A stretch of 11,777 bases of DNA from a bacterium (GCA_030426875.1 JAUHXI010000027.1:1-11777), one strand, 5' to 3'. Counted from the first letter of the stretch, positions 1 to 7,979 are shown. Numbers and translations are program-made. The notes: a model not told the origin generated them from the letters alone.

Positions 1-1225
1 CTGTTTCTGGTTGGGTGATGTAGTAGATTCTGGCACTGGTGGTCCCTTTTCCGCTGGGCCGGTGTTCCATGGTCAACTTTTGCATGAAGGTATTGAGTTT
101 GGCGGTCGAAATGCGCTTACGCCGCTCTTCCATGATCAAATCAACTTGTTCAAAAATGTGGTGCAGATTTTTTTTGGTGACTGCGGAAGTGAAGATGACA
201 GGAGCCCATGAAAGGAAGGGAAATTTTCGTCTTAAATTTGAGATGTAGATGTCACGACGCTTTATTTCTTCGGGGTCCTCTTCATCCTTCAAATCCCACT
301 TATTAGCTAAAACAACAAGCCCTTTGCCTGCCTCGACTACATAACTGGCGATGGCTTGGTCTTGATGGGATGGTTTTTCGGAAGAGTCTAGAACTAGGAG
401 GGTGACATCACAATGCTCAATAGAGGCCATGGAGCGGAGGGTGCTAAAATGCTCAATCCCTGTTTTGACGCGGCCCGGTCGCTTGAGACCGGCTGTGTCG
501 ATGAAATTGTATTTTTTTTCTTTGTATTGAACCAGGCTATCAGTGCTGTCTCGGGTGGTGCCTGGGATGTCGGAAACAATGAGTTTTTCTTTGTTCAAAA
601 TGGCGTTGATGAGCGAGGATTTTCCGGCGTTTGGTTTGCCGACTAGGGCGACGTTGGGATGACTGGATTCTTGTTTGAGTTGGGCCTGGTAGGCGGGTTC
701 ATCTTTGCTTAAGAAATGCTTTGTTTTTAGGCTTTTAAGAATTTGGCTAACCAACATGTCGGTTCCCACTTTGTGCATGGCAGAGACTTGGTGAGGCTCC
801 CCTAGTCCTAGGCTGTAAAATTCTGCGATTTCTATCTCATCAAGGGTTTGGTCACATTTGTTTACGATCAGTAGGATGGGTTTTTTGATGGTTTTTCGGA
901 GCAGTTCAGCAGCACTGTAGTCTTGGGCTTGAAGGCCGGTTTTGCTCTCGACGACAAACAGGATCAAGTCCCCTTCTTCGATGGCGACGCGGGCTTGGGT
1001 CTGCATGTCATCTTCGATGCTGGTTTCGCCTTTTCCAAATTCAAGTCCGCCAGTGTCGACCAAAAAAAAGTCCATGGTGGGGTGGATGACTTTGTGGAAG
1101 ATGCGGTCCCGGGTGGTGCCGGCTTCGTCGGCGGTGATGGCGATGCGACGGCCGGCTATTTTGTTGAAGAGGGTTGATTTGCCGACGTTGGGTCGACCGA
1201 CGATGGTGACGATGGGGGTTTTCAC
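1..1225 (-). CDS. der: Ribosome assembly GTPase Der (EngA), 3' end cut by window edge
   Basis: Der is a tandem-domain GTPase that acts in the cytoplasm in late assembly of the 50S ribosomal subunit. The 408 codons visible show both G domains. Domain 1 has GRPNVGKST (residues 10-18), TTRD (37-40), DTGG (57-60) and NKCD (122-125). Domain 2 has GKPNAGKSS (196-204), TTRD (223-226), DTAG (243-246) and NKWD (308-311). The start of the KH-like C-terminal domain follows, ending at ARIYYITQPET. About 30-50 residues are missing beyond the left edge. The start is GTG at 1225: an in-frame TAG lies about 15 codons upstream, no ATG occurs between, and the family usually begins a few residues before IVGRPNVGKS. 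There is no clear Shine-Dalgarno. Its base composition is near 50% GC, unlike the AT-rich immunity genes upstream, so it looks like core chromosome flanking the toxin locus. Confidence 0.97.
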   Translation of the reverse strand, partial: MKTPIVTIVGRPNVGKSTLFNKIAGRRIAITADEAGTTRDRIFHKVIHPTMDFFLVDTGGLEFGKGETSIEDDMQTQARVAIEEGDLILFVVESKTGLQAQDYSAAELLRKTIKKPILLIVNKCDQTLDEIEIAEFYSLGLGEPHQVSAMHKVGTDMLVSQILKSLKTKHFLSKDEPAYQAQLKQESSHPNVALVGKPNAGKSSLINAILNKEKLIVSDIPGTTRDSTDSLVQYKEKKYNFIDTAGLKRPGRVKTGIEHFSTLRSMASIEHCDVTLLVLDSSEKPSHQDQAIASYVVEAGKGLVVLANKWDLKDEEDPEEIKRRDIYISNLRRKFPFLSWAPVIFTSAVTKKNLHHIFEQVDLIMEERRKRISTAKLNTFMQKLTMEHRPSGKGTTSARIYYITQPET

Positions 1226-1330
1226 GGGGTTTGAGTTAGGCTTGAGCTCAAATTTTGAAATAAAACTGAGGCTCTAAAATGGACTCAAGCTTAACATTTG
1301 AGTGGGGGCTTGTCTATCGTTTTTTTACTG

Positions 1331-1336
1331 ATTATA
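1331..1336 (-). promoter_or_regulatory. Possible -10 box for der
   Basis: A consensus TATAAT lies on the minus strand between the SUKH stop and der, about 105 bases before the der GTG. No good -35 hexamer lies at 16-18 bp spacing, so this is only a candidate. If used, the leader would be about 100 nt and would contain the short palindrome TTGAGCTCAA near 1244-1253. The rest of the 126-bp gap (1226-1351) shows nothing else that I can name. Confidence 0.3.
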
Positions 1337-1351
1337 GCCATTTTTAAAGTT

Positions 1352-1942
1352 TTATTTTAGCCAAAAATTAACAGAGATTTCTTCTAGGTTTTTGGATCGA
1401 GCATGGTCATTGAATATGTCATCAATTAAAAATTCCTTTAATGAGGATGAATATATAATCACATCATTTCCGTGCATGGATAATACTGGAAATTTTATCT
1501 TATTAGGAATAATAAGGAATCTATGGCTCACTATAGGTAGTATAAAGGGAATTTGTACCCCATCCATTTCTTCTTTTTTGATTTTAAAGCTCTCACAAAT
1601 CCATTCTATCCTATCTTTCACAAGCTCCAAATCCTGTGGGTAGGAATAGTATCCCGGGCCATAAACGTATGGTGTTCCAGATTCTCCGTAGACATTGACT
1701 GTAGGTGTGTCTGTCCCATTCATGGTCATCAAAAAGTCCTTATAAATTTGTGGAAACTCAAATCCGATCTCACTTTCATATAATTTAATTTCTTCGAGCT
1801 TTATGCCCGGTCTCCATCTTGTTCTTTTTTGAATTTGAAAACCGTAAATTTTTGGGTTTATAACTTTGGATGACCAAAGCTTTTCTGACTTTAACTTAAG
1901 TTGTAAAAAGAAATTTTTATTTTCTTCTGTGGCTTTTATCAT
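1352..1942 (-). CDS. SUKH (SMI1/KNR4) family immunity-type protein
   Basis: A 196-aa soluble protein without signal peptide or membrane segment. Residues 43-76 carry the SMI1/KNR4 (SUKH) signature: W43-R-P-G, then an EI...E...GFEFP stretch, IYKDFL (67-71 region) and MNG (74-76). The later part has the usual hydrophobic strands, IPFILPI (131-137) and a GNDVIIYSSSLKEFL segment (158-172) typical of the family's C-terminal end. In bacteria SUKH proteins are mostly immunity proteins that bind and neutralise toxin tips of RHS, CDI and related polymorphic toxins; this family role is established. Its position two genes after an RHS toxin gene fits that. The gene is AT-rich (about 32% GC in a sampled stretch) and lacks a Shine-Dalgarno. 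The RHS tip already has a likely partner in DUF2283, so this may be a second, orphan immunity gene or a joint factor. Family call fairly sure; the target is unknown. Confidence 0.8.
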   Translation of the reverse strand: MIKATEENKNFFLQLKLKSEKLWSSKVINPKIYGFQIQKRTRWRPGIKLEEIKLYESEIGFEFPQIYKDFLMTMNGTDTPTVNVYGESGTPYVYGPGYYSYPQDLELVKDRIEWICESFKIKKEEMDGVQIPFILPIVSHRFLIIPNKIKFPVLSMHGNDVIIYSSSLKEFLIDDIFNDHARSKNLEEISVNFWLK

Positions 1943-1956
1943 GTAAAAATAATTTT

Positions 1957-2058
1957 CTAGATTACGATTTTCTTCTCATTGAGGACCGATGAATTAAATC
2001 TGACAATTACAGAATTGTCAGATTTAATAATTTTGGGAATTTTCTTTAAATTTTTCAT
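1957..2058 (-). CDS. Possible 33-aa small ORF between the two immunity genes
   Basis: An ATG at 2058 opens a 33-codon frame ending in TAG at 1957. The product is lysine-rich (begins MKNLKKIPKIIKSDNS, ends EKKIVI) and has no signal or membrane segment. It fits tightly between its neighbours, 27 bases after the DUF2283 stop and 14 bases before the SUKH start, as expected in an operon. However, a perfect 16-bp palindrome lies inside it (1993-2028), there is no Shine-Dalgarno, and I recognise no family. It may be a real small protein, the remnant of a lost immunity gene, or chance. Confidence 0.25.
   Translation of the reverse strand: MKNLKKIPKIIKSDNSVIVRFNSSVLNEKKIVI
1993..2028. repeat. Perfect 16-bp inverted repeat with 4-base loop
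   Basis: The arms ATTAAATCTGACAATT (1993-2008) and its exact reverse complement (2013-2028) flank a loop ACAG. No T-run follows on either strand, so it is not a standard intrinsic terminator. It lies between the DUF2283 and SUKH genes in an otherwise AT-rich gap of 143 bp. As RNA it would form a stable hairpin in the presumed operon transcript and could act in processing or differential expression. As DNA it could be an operator with TGACA/TGTCA half-sites, or a recombination scar. Confidence 0.85.
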
Positions 2059-2085
2059 ACCGTAAAATATAATTAAAATGTTTAT

Positions 2086-2307
2086 CTAGCTCAATTTTTT
2101 TGCACTTTCAAGTAGGCTCTTAGATAAGTATTTAGAAGCATAAGACACTTCGAATCCAATTATTTTCCCTTCTGATGATAAGTCAATATTTATCATCCCA
2201 AATGGTAGAAAATTATCGATGGAAAAAGATTCGGTATTGGCATACTTTAAACCCTCATCAATTTTTAGATAGGCAATATCAACCTCTGGATCATAACTTA
2301 ATTTCAT
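2086..2307 (-). CDS. DUF2283 protein, probable immunity protein of the RHS toxin
   Basis: A 73-aa cytoplasmic protein matching the DUF2283 pattern. It starts MKLSYDPEVDIAYLKIDEG (the family's K-x-YDPExDxxYxx opening), continues with a central PFGMINIDLS strand and a GKIIGFEVSYASKYL segment (the family's G-x-IxGIEI-xxAS-xxL), and ends in a short lysine-rich helix. From general knowledge, DUF2283 genes are often found beside DUF4258 genes as putative antitoxin-toxin pairs. Here the upstream RHS protein ends in a DUF4258-like domain, so DUF2283 is the likely cognate immunity protein. I chose ATG 2307 because the family begins at MKxSYDP. This start leaves a 10-base gap after the RHS stop codon. 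An upstream in-frame ATG at 2343 would overlap the RHS frame and add 12 atypical residues. Neither start has a Shine-Dalgarno. Confidence 0.8.
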   Translation of the reverse strand: MKLSYDPEVDIAYLKIDEGLKYANTESFSIDNFLPFGMINIDLSSEGKIIGFEVSYASKYLSKSLLESAKKLS

Positions 2308-2317
2308 TTTTGACAAT

Positions 2318-2938
2318 TTAATTAGTAGGAGGGGATGCCTCATTTTTTTTGTTTTCTACATATTGCTCCTTATTTCTTGGATTAATCACTGTCGTGATCT
2401 TATCACCTGTTCCAACAAAGACGTTAGTTTCCTTATCATAGTATCCAATTCTATCACCCCAGTATGAAAAACTTTCTCCTTGATTAATAGCATTTTCAAT
2501 TTGTTCCTGTGTAATGTTTCTTTCATTCATTTGTTCTAATGCATGATCTGACAGTCCATATCCTCCAATAAATATAGCATCAGCACAACTCATATTACCC
2601 CCACAAACCCCTTGATGGGAAGTGATATCCGTCGAAGGGGGTGTGTCAGGGAAGATAAGCGGAGTGGACATGGGGATCTCAACCGGAATATCTGGAGTGA
2701 AAACGGGCAATGGATCTGCAACTGGAAAGACATAAGGTTCAACTTTTGGCTGAGGTGGAGGGTTGTTAATATATGGCTCCTTTGCCTGGGGCTCCTCAAT
2801 GACAACTGTTGTAGATTTAGTCAAACTTAAGACTCCTAATAAAACGGCAGCCCCATCAGCGACCATTTGACCTGTTTTTTGCGCAGCCTGATTAATAGCT
2901 GGAAGAGCTCTTGCTGCACTAGAAAATAACTGAGCATA
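2318..2938 (-). other. RHS C-terminal toxin module (after the DPxG core motif)
   Basis: Residues 1480-1685 of the RHS protein. The core holds two Asp motifs, DPWG (D1448) and DPTG (D1475). In RHS/TcC proteins paired DPxG motifs form the aspartyl self-cleavage site, so release after about residue 1479-1480 is expected. The released piece would be about 205 aa: a hydrophobic, Ala-rich stretch, a Pro-rich spacer, a CGGNMSC segment (C1591, C1597) and a DUF4258-like domain (about 1603-1685). The last has LSDHALEQMNERNIT with H1611 and R1619, an INQGESF turn, then strands ending in KITTVINPR. The H-A-x-x-x-M/R-x-x-R-x-I pattern resembles RelE/BECR-type RNase folds; RNase activity is an inference only. 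Base composition drops here (about 30% GC at 2341-2400 against about 58% at 3001-3060). Confidence 0.7.
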
Positions 2939-5900
2939 TTCCCCCGTCGGATCCACATACTTCAATGGATTATTCACCACATAGGCATACTTATTCAAGG
3001 TCTGAGGATTGCTCAAATCCCCACCCCACGGGTCCACACTCATGAAACGACCCACCACCGGGTCATAATAACGCGCCCCATAATACATCAAATCCGTCTC
3101 CTCATCCCGCTCCTGCCCCGTGTACAAATAATCATTCTCATACCCCTCATTCTTCTGCTCAATACGCACCTCACCATACGGATAATAATCCACCAGCTCC
3201 AACACCTGCCCATTCTCCCCCGTCGTCACACTCGCTCCTGATAAATGATCCTCGTGATGAAAGGCTACGACATCATCGGAGCCAACCGTTGCCACCTTTA
3301 GTGGTCCCACATAAACATAGCGACTCGAATCGACCAGCTCCCCCTTCAACACCTCCGCTTCATAATACTGATTCACATACGCTTGAGCATGGTTGTCATC
3401 AAAAAGTTTATTCAAGCGCTCACCCGATTCATCATAAAAATAATAGACGGCTGCGCTACCCCCCTTACTAAAAGACATTTGACCCCGCTCATCATACAGA
3501 TAATAAGCCTCATTTTCTTCGGTCAAACTCCCATTGGCATCATAAACAAAGTAATCGGAACCAACCCCCGTCACCGCTTGAGGGTGCTTGTCTTCATAAA
3601 TATAGCTTCCTAAATCTGACTTGTTTAGAATGTTTCCTGTGGGACTGTAGGTGAAGGTACGAATGTAATCATTCTCATCAGCTGAATCCACCACGGTGGC
3701 ACTCATTAAACGGTCCAGATCATCATAAGTATAAGATGAGGTTTTAGCCAAAATTGAATCGGACGCATCAGTGATCTGAAGGATATTTCCCACCGGGTCA
3801 TACACATAACTCACCGACTGCAAATTGGTTTGCCCATCCGTCGTCACGCGATCGGTCATGCGCCACAGTTGATCGGGTGCGTACACGCTCGTGGTGATCA
3901 TGCCATTGGCATAATCCACTTGAGCCACACTCCCAATGGGACTGTATTCAATGGACTCCACATAACCAGGCACCTGCTCCATTTGACCCGCATTGTCATA
4001 CTGGTACCCAACCTCAAGACCATCCGGGTAAAGGATGCTGCTTAGATTTTCTGTGAGTCCTACATACTCAAATTGTGTTAAAAAGTCACCACCATATGGC
4101 AAGGTTTTGAGCTCTTGAACCAAGCGTCCCAAAAGATCATATTCGAATTGCTTTTGAAAAGCCTTACTGTCCACTTTCCACAAACGACCCATTGCCTGCT
4201 TACCATCATACGTATAAGTGATGACATCCTCTTCTGACACACTGGATAGCATTCGATCCAAAGGGTCATAATCAAAGGTTAGTGTTTGCCCCTTGGCATC
4301 GGTTCGAGTGAGTAGGTTTCCGTTCTCATCATAAGACATTGTTAGGGTCGAAGGATTGGGCTCATCTGGGTGGTGCAGCAAGGTTTGAGTCAGTGGTCGA
4401 CCCAACCAGTCATGGGTGGTGGTCCGGATATTCCCCTCAGCATCGGTGATCTTATTTAAATTACTACTGGAGTCATAATCGTAAGTGGTGGTGTACACCT
4501 GATTTCCATTGAACTCATCCACTTGGATCAAATTGCCTCGGGCGTCCTTATAAAAGGCCTTTTGATTGCCGTTGGCATCGGTCACCACCTGGTGCCAGGC
4601 ATTGTAGGTCATGCTGGAGGATCCAAGGTCATTGGCTTCCGTTTTTACCTGCCCCAAAGCATCATAAGTGTAAGTGATTTTTGGGTCACTCACATCAATC
4701 GGCTCAAATTCAGGCGTTTGGGTGAACTGAGGCAAGTAACTTTCACTCACCTGACCCCGCTCATCATAAACCTGGCTACTGACTATAAAATTGTTGCCCT
4801 CAGCCTCTTGCTTGGTTTGTATGGAGCGAGACAAGCCATCAAAATAGGTTTTTTGCGTTACAATAATGGGCTGGTTGTTGACATCTTGATAGCCCAAATG
4901 ATTTTCTTGCGTCAGTGTGACTGGCGTGGCTTCTAAATCATAAATAGTGGTCTGTGACAACTGCATTTGACCGTTTGTGTCTTCTGCATAGGATTGACTC
5001 AAACGTCCGAACACATCCAATTCACTCAACGTGTCATGGCCGTTGGGATCGGTCATCGAAAGTGCGGCTCCAAAAAAGGGGTCATAAACATAACTCATTT
5101 GATGGCCGAGTGCATTTTCAACAATGACAGGAAAGAGACCAAACTCATCATAAATAACTTGTGTGGCATAGCCCCTGGGATTGGTCACCGTTTCAGTCAA
5201 ACCTTCGGGCGAATAAGATTTGCTGGAACTGATCATTGTCTTTTCATCCACCCAACGCTCTTGCGAGGTCCAATTGCCTTTTTCAATCTGTCCCAAAGGC
5301 AATCCGTCATAATAAATGCGCGCGTCTGCAATCGTATCGTTTGCCTGGTCGAAGGTGGTGGAGGTTTTAAGGCCAGAGAATAAATGATTTGATGGATTCT
5401 GACTATAAGTCAGTACGGTCCGAAGTAAATCATCCCCCACATCGTTAAACAGGCCACTGGGATCAACAAGTTCAACTTCACCATAATCCTTCATCTCCAA
5501 AAGATTTCCATAATCATCCATTTCAACTGTGGCTGTGGCACGAGTTTTTGTGGACTGATCCTCCCCATGCTCCACTTGAACACTTTGAGCCTCAAAGACA
5601 CGTAGTCGTGGCTCAGGTGAGTCGCCTTGTGGCATCAAAACGGCATCATACTGGGTAATGACTTCTTGTCGAATTTGATCCTGGTCATCATACAGTTCTT
5701 GCCGGTAGACCCTGCCTTTTTTGGCAATGTGGTCCTCAAATTCACCTCTTAAACTGTCTTCAAAATTGTTGGAGTCAAATTCGCTCTGATGGAAATACAA
5801 TTTCTGCTGATTGCCTACAGGGTCGGTTACGGTTACCTCTCCAAATCCTGCGTATTCCCGTTTGTAGGCATCCAAATCATCAAAATAATAATGCCCGCGC

Positions 5901-7375
5901 CGGTAGTCGTAGGTGGTGGTGTTAACCGGTTCTCCTTGGCCAGCTGTCACTGATTTACTCTTGACCGTAAAGGTGACAAACGGTAACCAATTGGACGAGG
6001 TCGAATCGGGTTCACGGTAGGCTGTAGCAGGTTGATAGGTGAAGGTGTTTGATCCGCCATAGGGCAAGTCAATTTGCTTTAAAACATGTAGTTTTTTGAA
6101 TTCATCAGCTTCACCCCCATCAAAATAGCTAAAATTGGTGCTGGGCAAGGTTTCTCCCCCGGCCTGCACGGTGATGGATTCAAGTAGTGTGATGGCTGCA
6201 CTGTGGTTTTTGTAATTTAAATCATAACTCAAACGGGTGTCAGGCTGGCCGGTTTGGTATGAAATCAAATCAATCCGGTCGACTTGCTTGGCATACTCCA
6301 CTTCAAAGGCTGTTTTGTAATCGGTGTAGCCATCTGAGCGATCCTCAAGCACAAAGTCAATTTCAAAAATGCCAACATCGTTTTCAAAGCCAGTGTAACG
6401 AATTTTATCGGGATAAACGGCATTGCCATGTTGTTCATAGGCCAGAGTCATGAAGTTCCCGTTCACATCCTCGACCCGTTCCAACATCCATTTATAGACT
6501 TTGGAGGCGTCTGCTGGATCCACCTGCTTGGTTTGGAGGGTGGTGCCAAACGTATAGGTCGTACCTTGAGCGTCTTTAACCGTCCAACTGTCAGATTGAT
6601 CATCATAAATGTAGCTCATGGCATCCCCACCGTGCTTGGACCGGTATAAACCAGCTTCTGCATCCGTCACCATGATCTCTTGTTGACTTCCAAAGATATC
6701 CACTCCAAAGTAGTCGTCTTGGTCATAAATTTTGTCGTATCCGTCACGCTGAACCCGGTAGACAGCATTGGTGGGCAAGCTCCAGCCGTAGCCGACTGGG
6801 CCAGCAAAACGCGTGTCGGTACTGCTGTAATTGAGGTTGATACTAGGAGTCATCCCCAAGCGCCCTTGAGGCACCCAAATGGGAAACCCATAGTTCAGCG
6901 CTCCAGAAAACAAACTCACTTCGCTACTGCCTTGAAAGGAGGAGAGGAAAGTTTTGGGGTCAGTTGTGGGACTGGGAGGGGTGTATTCTCCCTCAGGAAT
7001 CGGAGGTGGGTCAATGAAGTTGGGATTCATACCGTCACTTAGCTCATCCGTGGCTTGCTTTTCTTCACCGGCATCAGCATCATTTACTTCTTCTTCGGTG
7101 CTATCAATGTCGTCTAAATCCTCGCCACTAGCTGGATCATTCACTAGATCTCGATCCGGTTCGGATTCAGGGGTTTCAATACTTGCATTAGTTGGAGATG
7201 GCTCGACACCCTCGGTCTCTACTTGGGTTGATTCAGGCTCACGCGTGTTGCCTAATTCTTCGCTCGACACTTGGGCTGATTGGCTTGCACCGTCTTGAGC
7301 GAAAACGTGTGAGGTGGGTGGGAGAATTGAAAAAAGTAGGGAAAGGCTGATGAATGAGGCGAAGAACCGTTTCAT
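2318..7375 (-). CDS. Secreted SpvB/RHS-repeat polymorphic toxin with DUF4258-like C-terminal tip
   Basis: A 1685-aa exported protein. Order of parts: Sec signal peptide (1-26, likely cleavage VFA|Q); low-complexity linker rich in Asp/Glu, Ser, Thr and Pro (about 27-140); a SpvB/TcdB-like region from about 148 (SLFSGALNYGFPIWVPQGR, then GPVGYGWSL), running past EVTVTDPVGNQQKLYFHQ near 515-530; many YD repeats (about 700-1360, e.g. TYDALGQV, SYDENGNLLTRTDAKG, YDLLGRLVQ, YDERGQM); RHS-associated core (about 1415-1480, GQERDEETDLMYYGARYYDP); then a proline-rich spacer (about 1523-1580) and the tip domain. RHS proteins form a hollow shell that encloses the toxic C-terminus, which is released by self-cleavage at the core; this is known for the family. 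No T6SS or TcA gene is visible, so Sec export is inferred. The gene lies 34 bp after the FG-GAP-like gene and 10 bp before DUF2283, so it is probably in one operon. The start ATG has no Shine-Dalgarno. Confidence 0.93.
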   Translation of the reverse strand: MKRFFASFISLSLLFSILPPTSHVFAQDGASQSAQVSSEELGNTREPESTQVETEGVEPSPTNASIETPESEPDRDLVNDPASGEDLDDIDSTEEEVNDADAGEEKQATDELSDGMNPNFIDPPPIPEGEYTPPSPTTDPKTFLSSFQGSSEVSLFSGALNYGFPIWVPQGRLGMTPSINLNYSSTDTRFAGPVGYGWSLPTNAVYRVQRDGYDKIYDQDDYFGVDIFGSQQEIMVTDAEAGLYRSKHGGDAMSYIYDDQSDSWTVKDAQGTTYTFGTTLQTKQVDPADASKVYKWMLERVEDVNGNFMTLAYEQHGNAVYPDKIRYTGFENDVGIFEIDFVLEDRSDGYTDYKTAFEVEYAKQVDRIDLISYQTGQPDTRLSYDLNYKNHSAAITLLESITVQAGGETLPSTNFSYFDGGEADEFKKLHVLKQIDLPYGGSNTFTYQPATAYREPDSTSSNWLPFVTFTVKSKSVTAGQGEPVNTTTYDYRRGHYYFDDLDAYKREYAGFGEVTVTDPVGNQQKLYFHQSEFDSNNFEDSLRGEFEDHIAKKGRVYRQELYDDQDQIRQEVITQYDAVLMPQGDSPEPRLRVFEAQSVQVEHGEDQSTKTRATATVEMDDYGNLLEMKDYGEVELVDPSGLFNDVGDDLLRTVLTYSQNPSNHLFSGLKTSTTFDQANDTIADARIYYDGLPLGQIEKGNWTSQERWVDEKTMISSSKSYSPEGLTETVTNPRGYATQVIYDEFGLFPVIVENALGHQMSYVYDPFFGAALSMTDPNGHDTLSELDVFGRLSQSYAEDTNGQMQLSQTTIYDLEATPVTLTQENHLGYQDVNNQPIIVTQKTYFDGLSRSIQTKQEAEGNNFIVSSQVYDERGQVSESYLPQFTQTPEFEPIDVSDPKITYTYDALGQVKTEANDLGSSSMTYNAWHQVVTDANGNQKAFYKDARGNLIQVDEFNGNQVYTTTYDYDSSSNLNKITDAEGNIRTTTHDWLGRPLTQTLLHHPDEPNPSTLTMSYDENGNLLTRTDAKGQTLTFDYDPLDRMLSSVSEEDVITYTYDGKQAMGRLWKVDSKAFQKQFEYDLLGRLVQELKTLPYGGDFLTQFEYVGLTENLSSILYPDGLEVGYQYDNAGQMEQVPGYVESIEYSPIGSVAQVDYANGMITTSVYAPDQLWRMTDRVTTDGQTNLQSVSYVYDPVGNILQITDASDSILAKTSSYTYDDLDRLMSATVVDSADENDYIRTFTYSPTGNILNKSDLGSYIYEDKHPQAVTGVGSDYFVYDANGSLTEENEAYYLYDERGQMSFSKGGSAAVYYFYDESGERLNKLFDDNHAQAYVNQYYEAEVLKGELVDSSRYVYVGPLKVATVGSDDVVAFHHEDHLSGASVTTGENGQVLELVDYYPYGEVRIEQKNEGYENDYLYTGQERDEETDLMYYGARYYDPVVGRFMSVDPWGGDLSNPQTLNKYAYVVNNPLKYVDPTGEYAQLFSSAARALPAINQAAQKTGQMVADGAAVLLGVLSLTKSTTVVIEEPQAKEPYINNPPPQPKVEPYVFPVADPLPVFTPDIPVEIPMSTPLIFPDTPPSTDITSHQGVCGGNMSCADAIFIGGYGLSDHALEQMNERNITQEQIENAINQGESFSYWGDRIGYYDKETNVFVGTGDKITTVINPRNKEQYVENKKNEASPPTN

Positions 7376-7409
7376 TTTTATTGATATTTATGAATTTATA
7401 AGGATGGAA

Positions 7410-7979
7410 TTAGGCGGCACAGTCTCCCCAAAAGGTCCATGCATCATTATTTTCTTTTGCATAACATTTTTGAGCTAAATCCCAACCAGAGCCATTATTT
7501 AAATAAACACAAGACCAAAGTCGATCATCTGTTCGGTTCATATAAAAATTATCAACTAAACCATCACCATTGATATCATTGAAATAGCTACCAGAAAAAT
7601 CACTAGAATACCAATTATAAAAGTATTCGGTTGACCAATTCGATTTTTTAAACGTATCAGAACTAGGCCATTCTTGGTAATCGTCTGTGCATATATTAGA
7701 TGGGGGAAACTTAGTGCCATCGCCACCGATTTGCTGTGGCTCTAAATCAGCTTTAAAATCATCAGGGCCTTCAGGGCTTGGTGTATTGCCCCCTAAAGCC
7801 TCCGTAAGCTTCAGTTGTGATTCAGCCAATTCCTTTTGAATTAGAACCAATTCTTCCATTTGTAGCTCAAGATTATCACCGTCTCCCCCTTGAGCAAGCG
7901 TGGTGCTAAAAACGGTCACTGCGATGGAAAAGATGACCACCGCTGTGACTAAAAATGAGTTTGAAGTGAGTTTCTTCAT
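7410..7979 (-). CDS. Small secreted protein with one FG-GAP/VCBS-like calcium loop (copy 1)
   Basis: A 189-aa exported protein. It has a signal peptide (about 1-29, LAQ|GG), a short predicted coiled-coil helix (35-63, LELQMEELVLIQKELAESQ), a DDFKADLEPQQ linker (73-83), and a C-terminal domain with four cysteines (C97, C157, C172, C187). DINGDGLVD (135-143) is a DxNxDGxxD calcium-binding loop, followed by a strand and CVYLNNGSGW (157-166). Together these look like one FG-GAP/VCBS blade. Such blades are common inside SpvB/TcdB-type toxins; here it is a separate protein. It is 30 bp after its paralogue at 8010-8579 and 34 bp before the RHS gene, so co-expression is likely. Function unknown; a surface or shell-associated partner of the RHS protein is my guess. 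No Shine-Dalgarno. Confidence 0.85.
   Translation of the reverse strand: MKKLTSNSFLVTAVVIFSIAVTVFSTTLAQGGDGDNLELQMEELVLIQKELAESQLKLTEALGGNTPSPEGPDDFKADLEPQQIGGDGTKFPPSNICTDDYQEWPSSDTFKKSNWSTEYFYNWYSSDFSGSYFNDINGDGLVDNFYMNRTDDRLWSCVYLNNGSGWDLAQKCYAKENNDAWTFWGDCAA

Noticed and set aside
394..1277. Short frames on both strands within der
   Set aside because: The der frame is continuous and conserved across this stretch; the others are shadow frames.
1226..1351. Terminator after the SUKH gene
   Set aside because: CTCAA/TTGAG repeats and TTGAGCTCAA are present but form no GC-rich stem followed by a T-run.
2308..2343. Upstream ATG (2343) for the DUF2283 gene
   Set aside because: It overlaps the RHS stop region and adds residues MRHPLLLIKLSK that the family lacks; DUF2283 proteins begin at MKxSYDP, matching ATG 2307.
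2590..7298. Many 60-140 codon frames on the plus strand and other frames inside the RHS gene
   Set aside because: They are shadows of the long RHS frame, with no family resemblance and no leaders.
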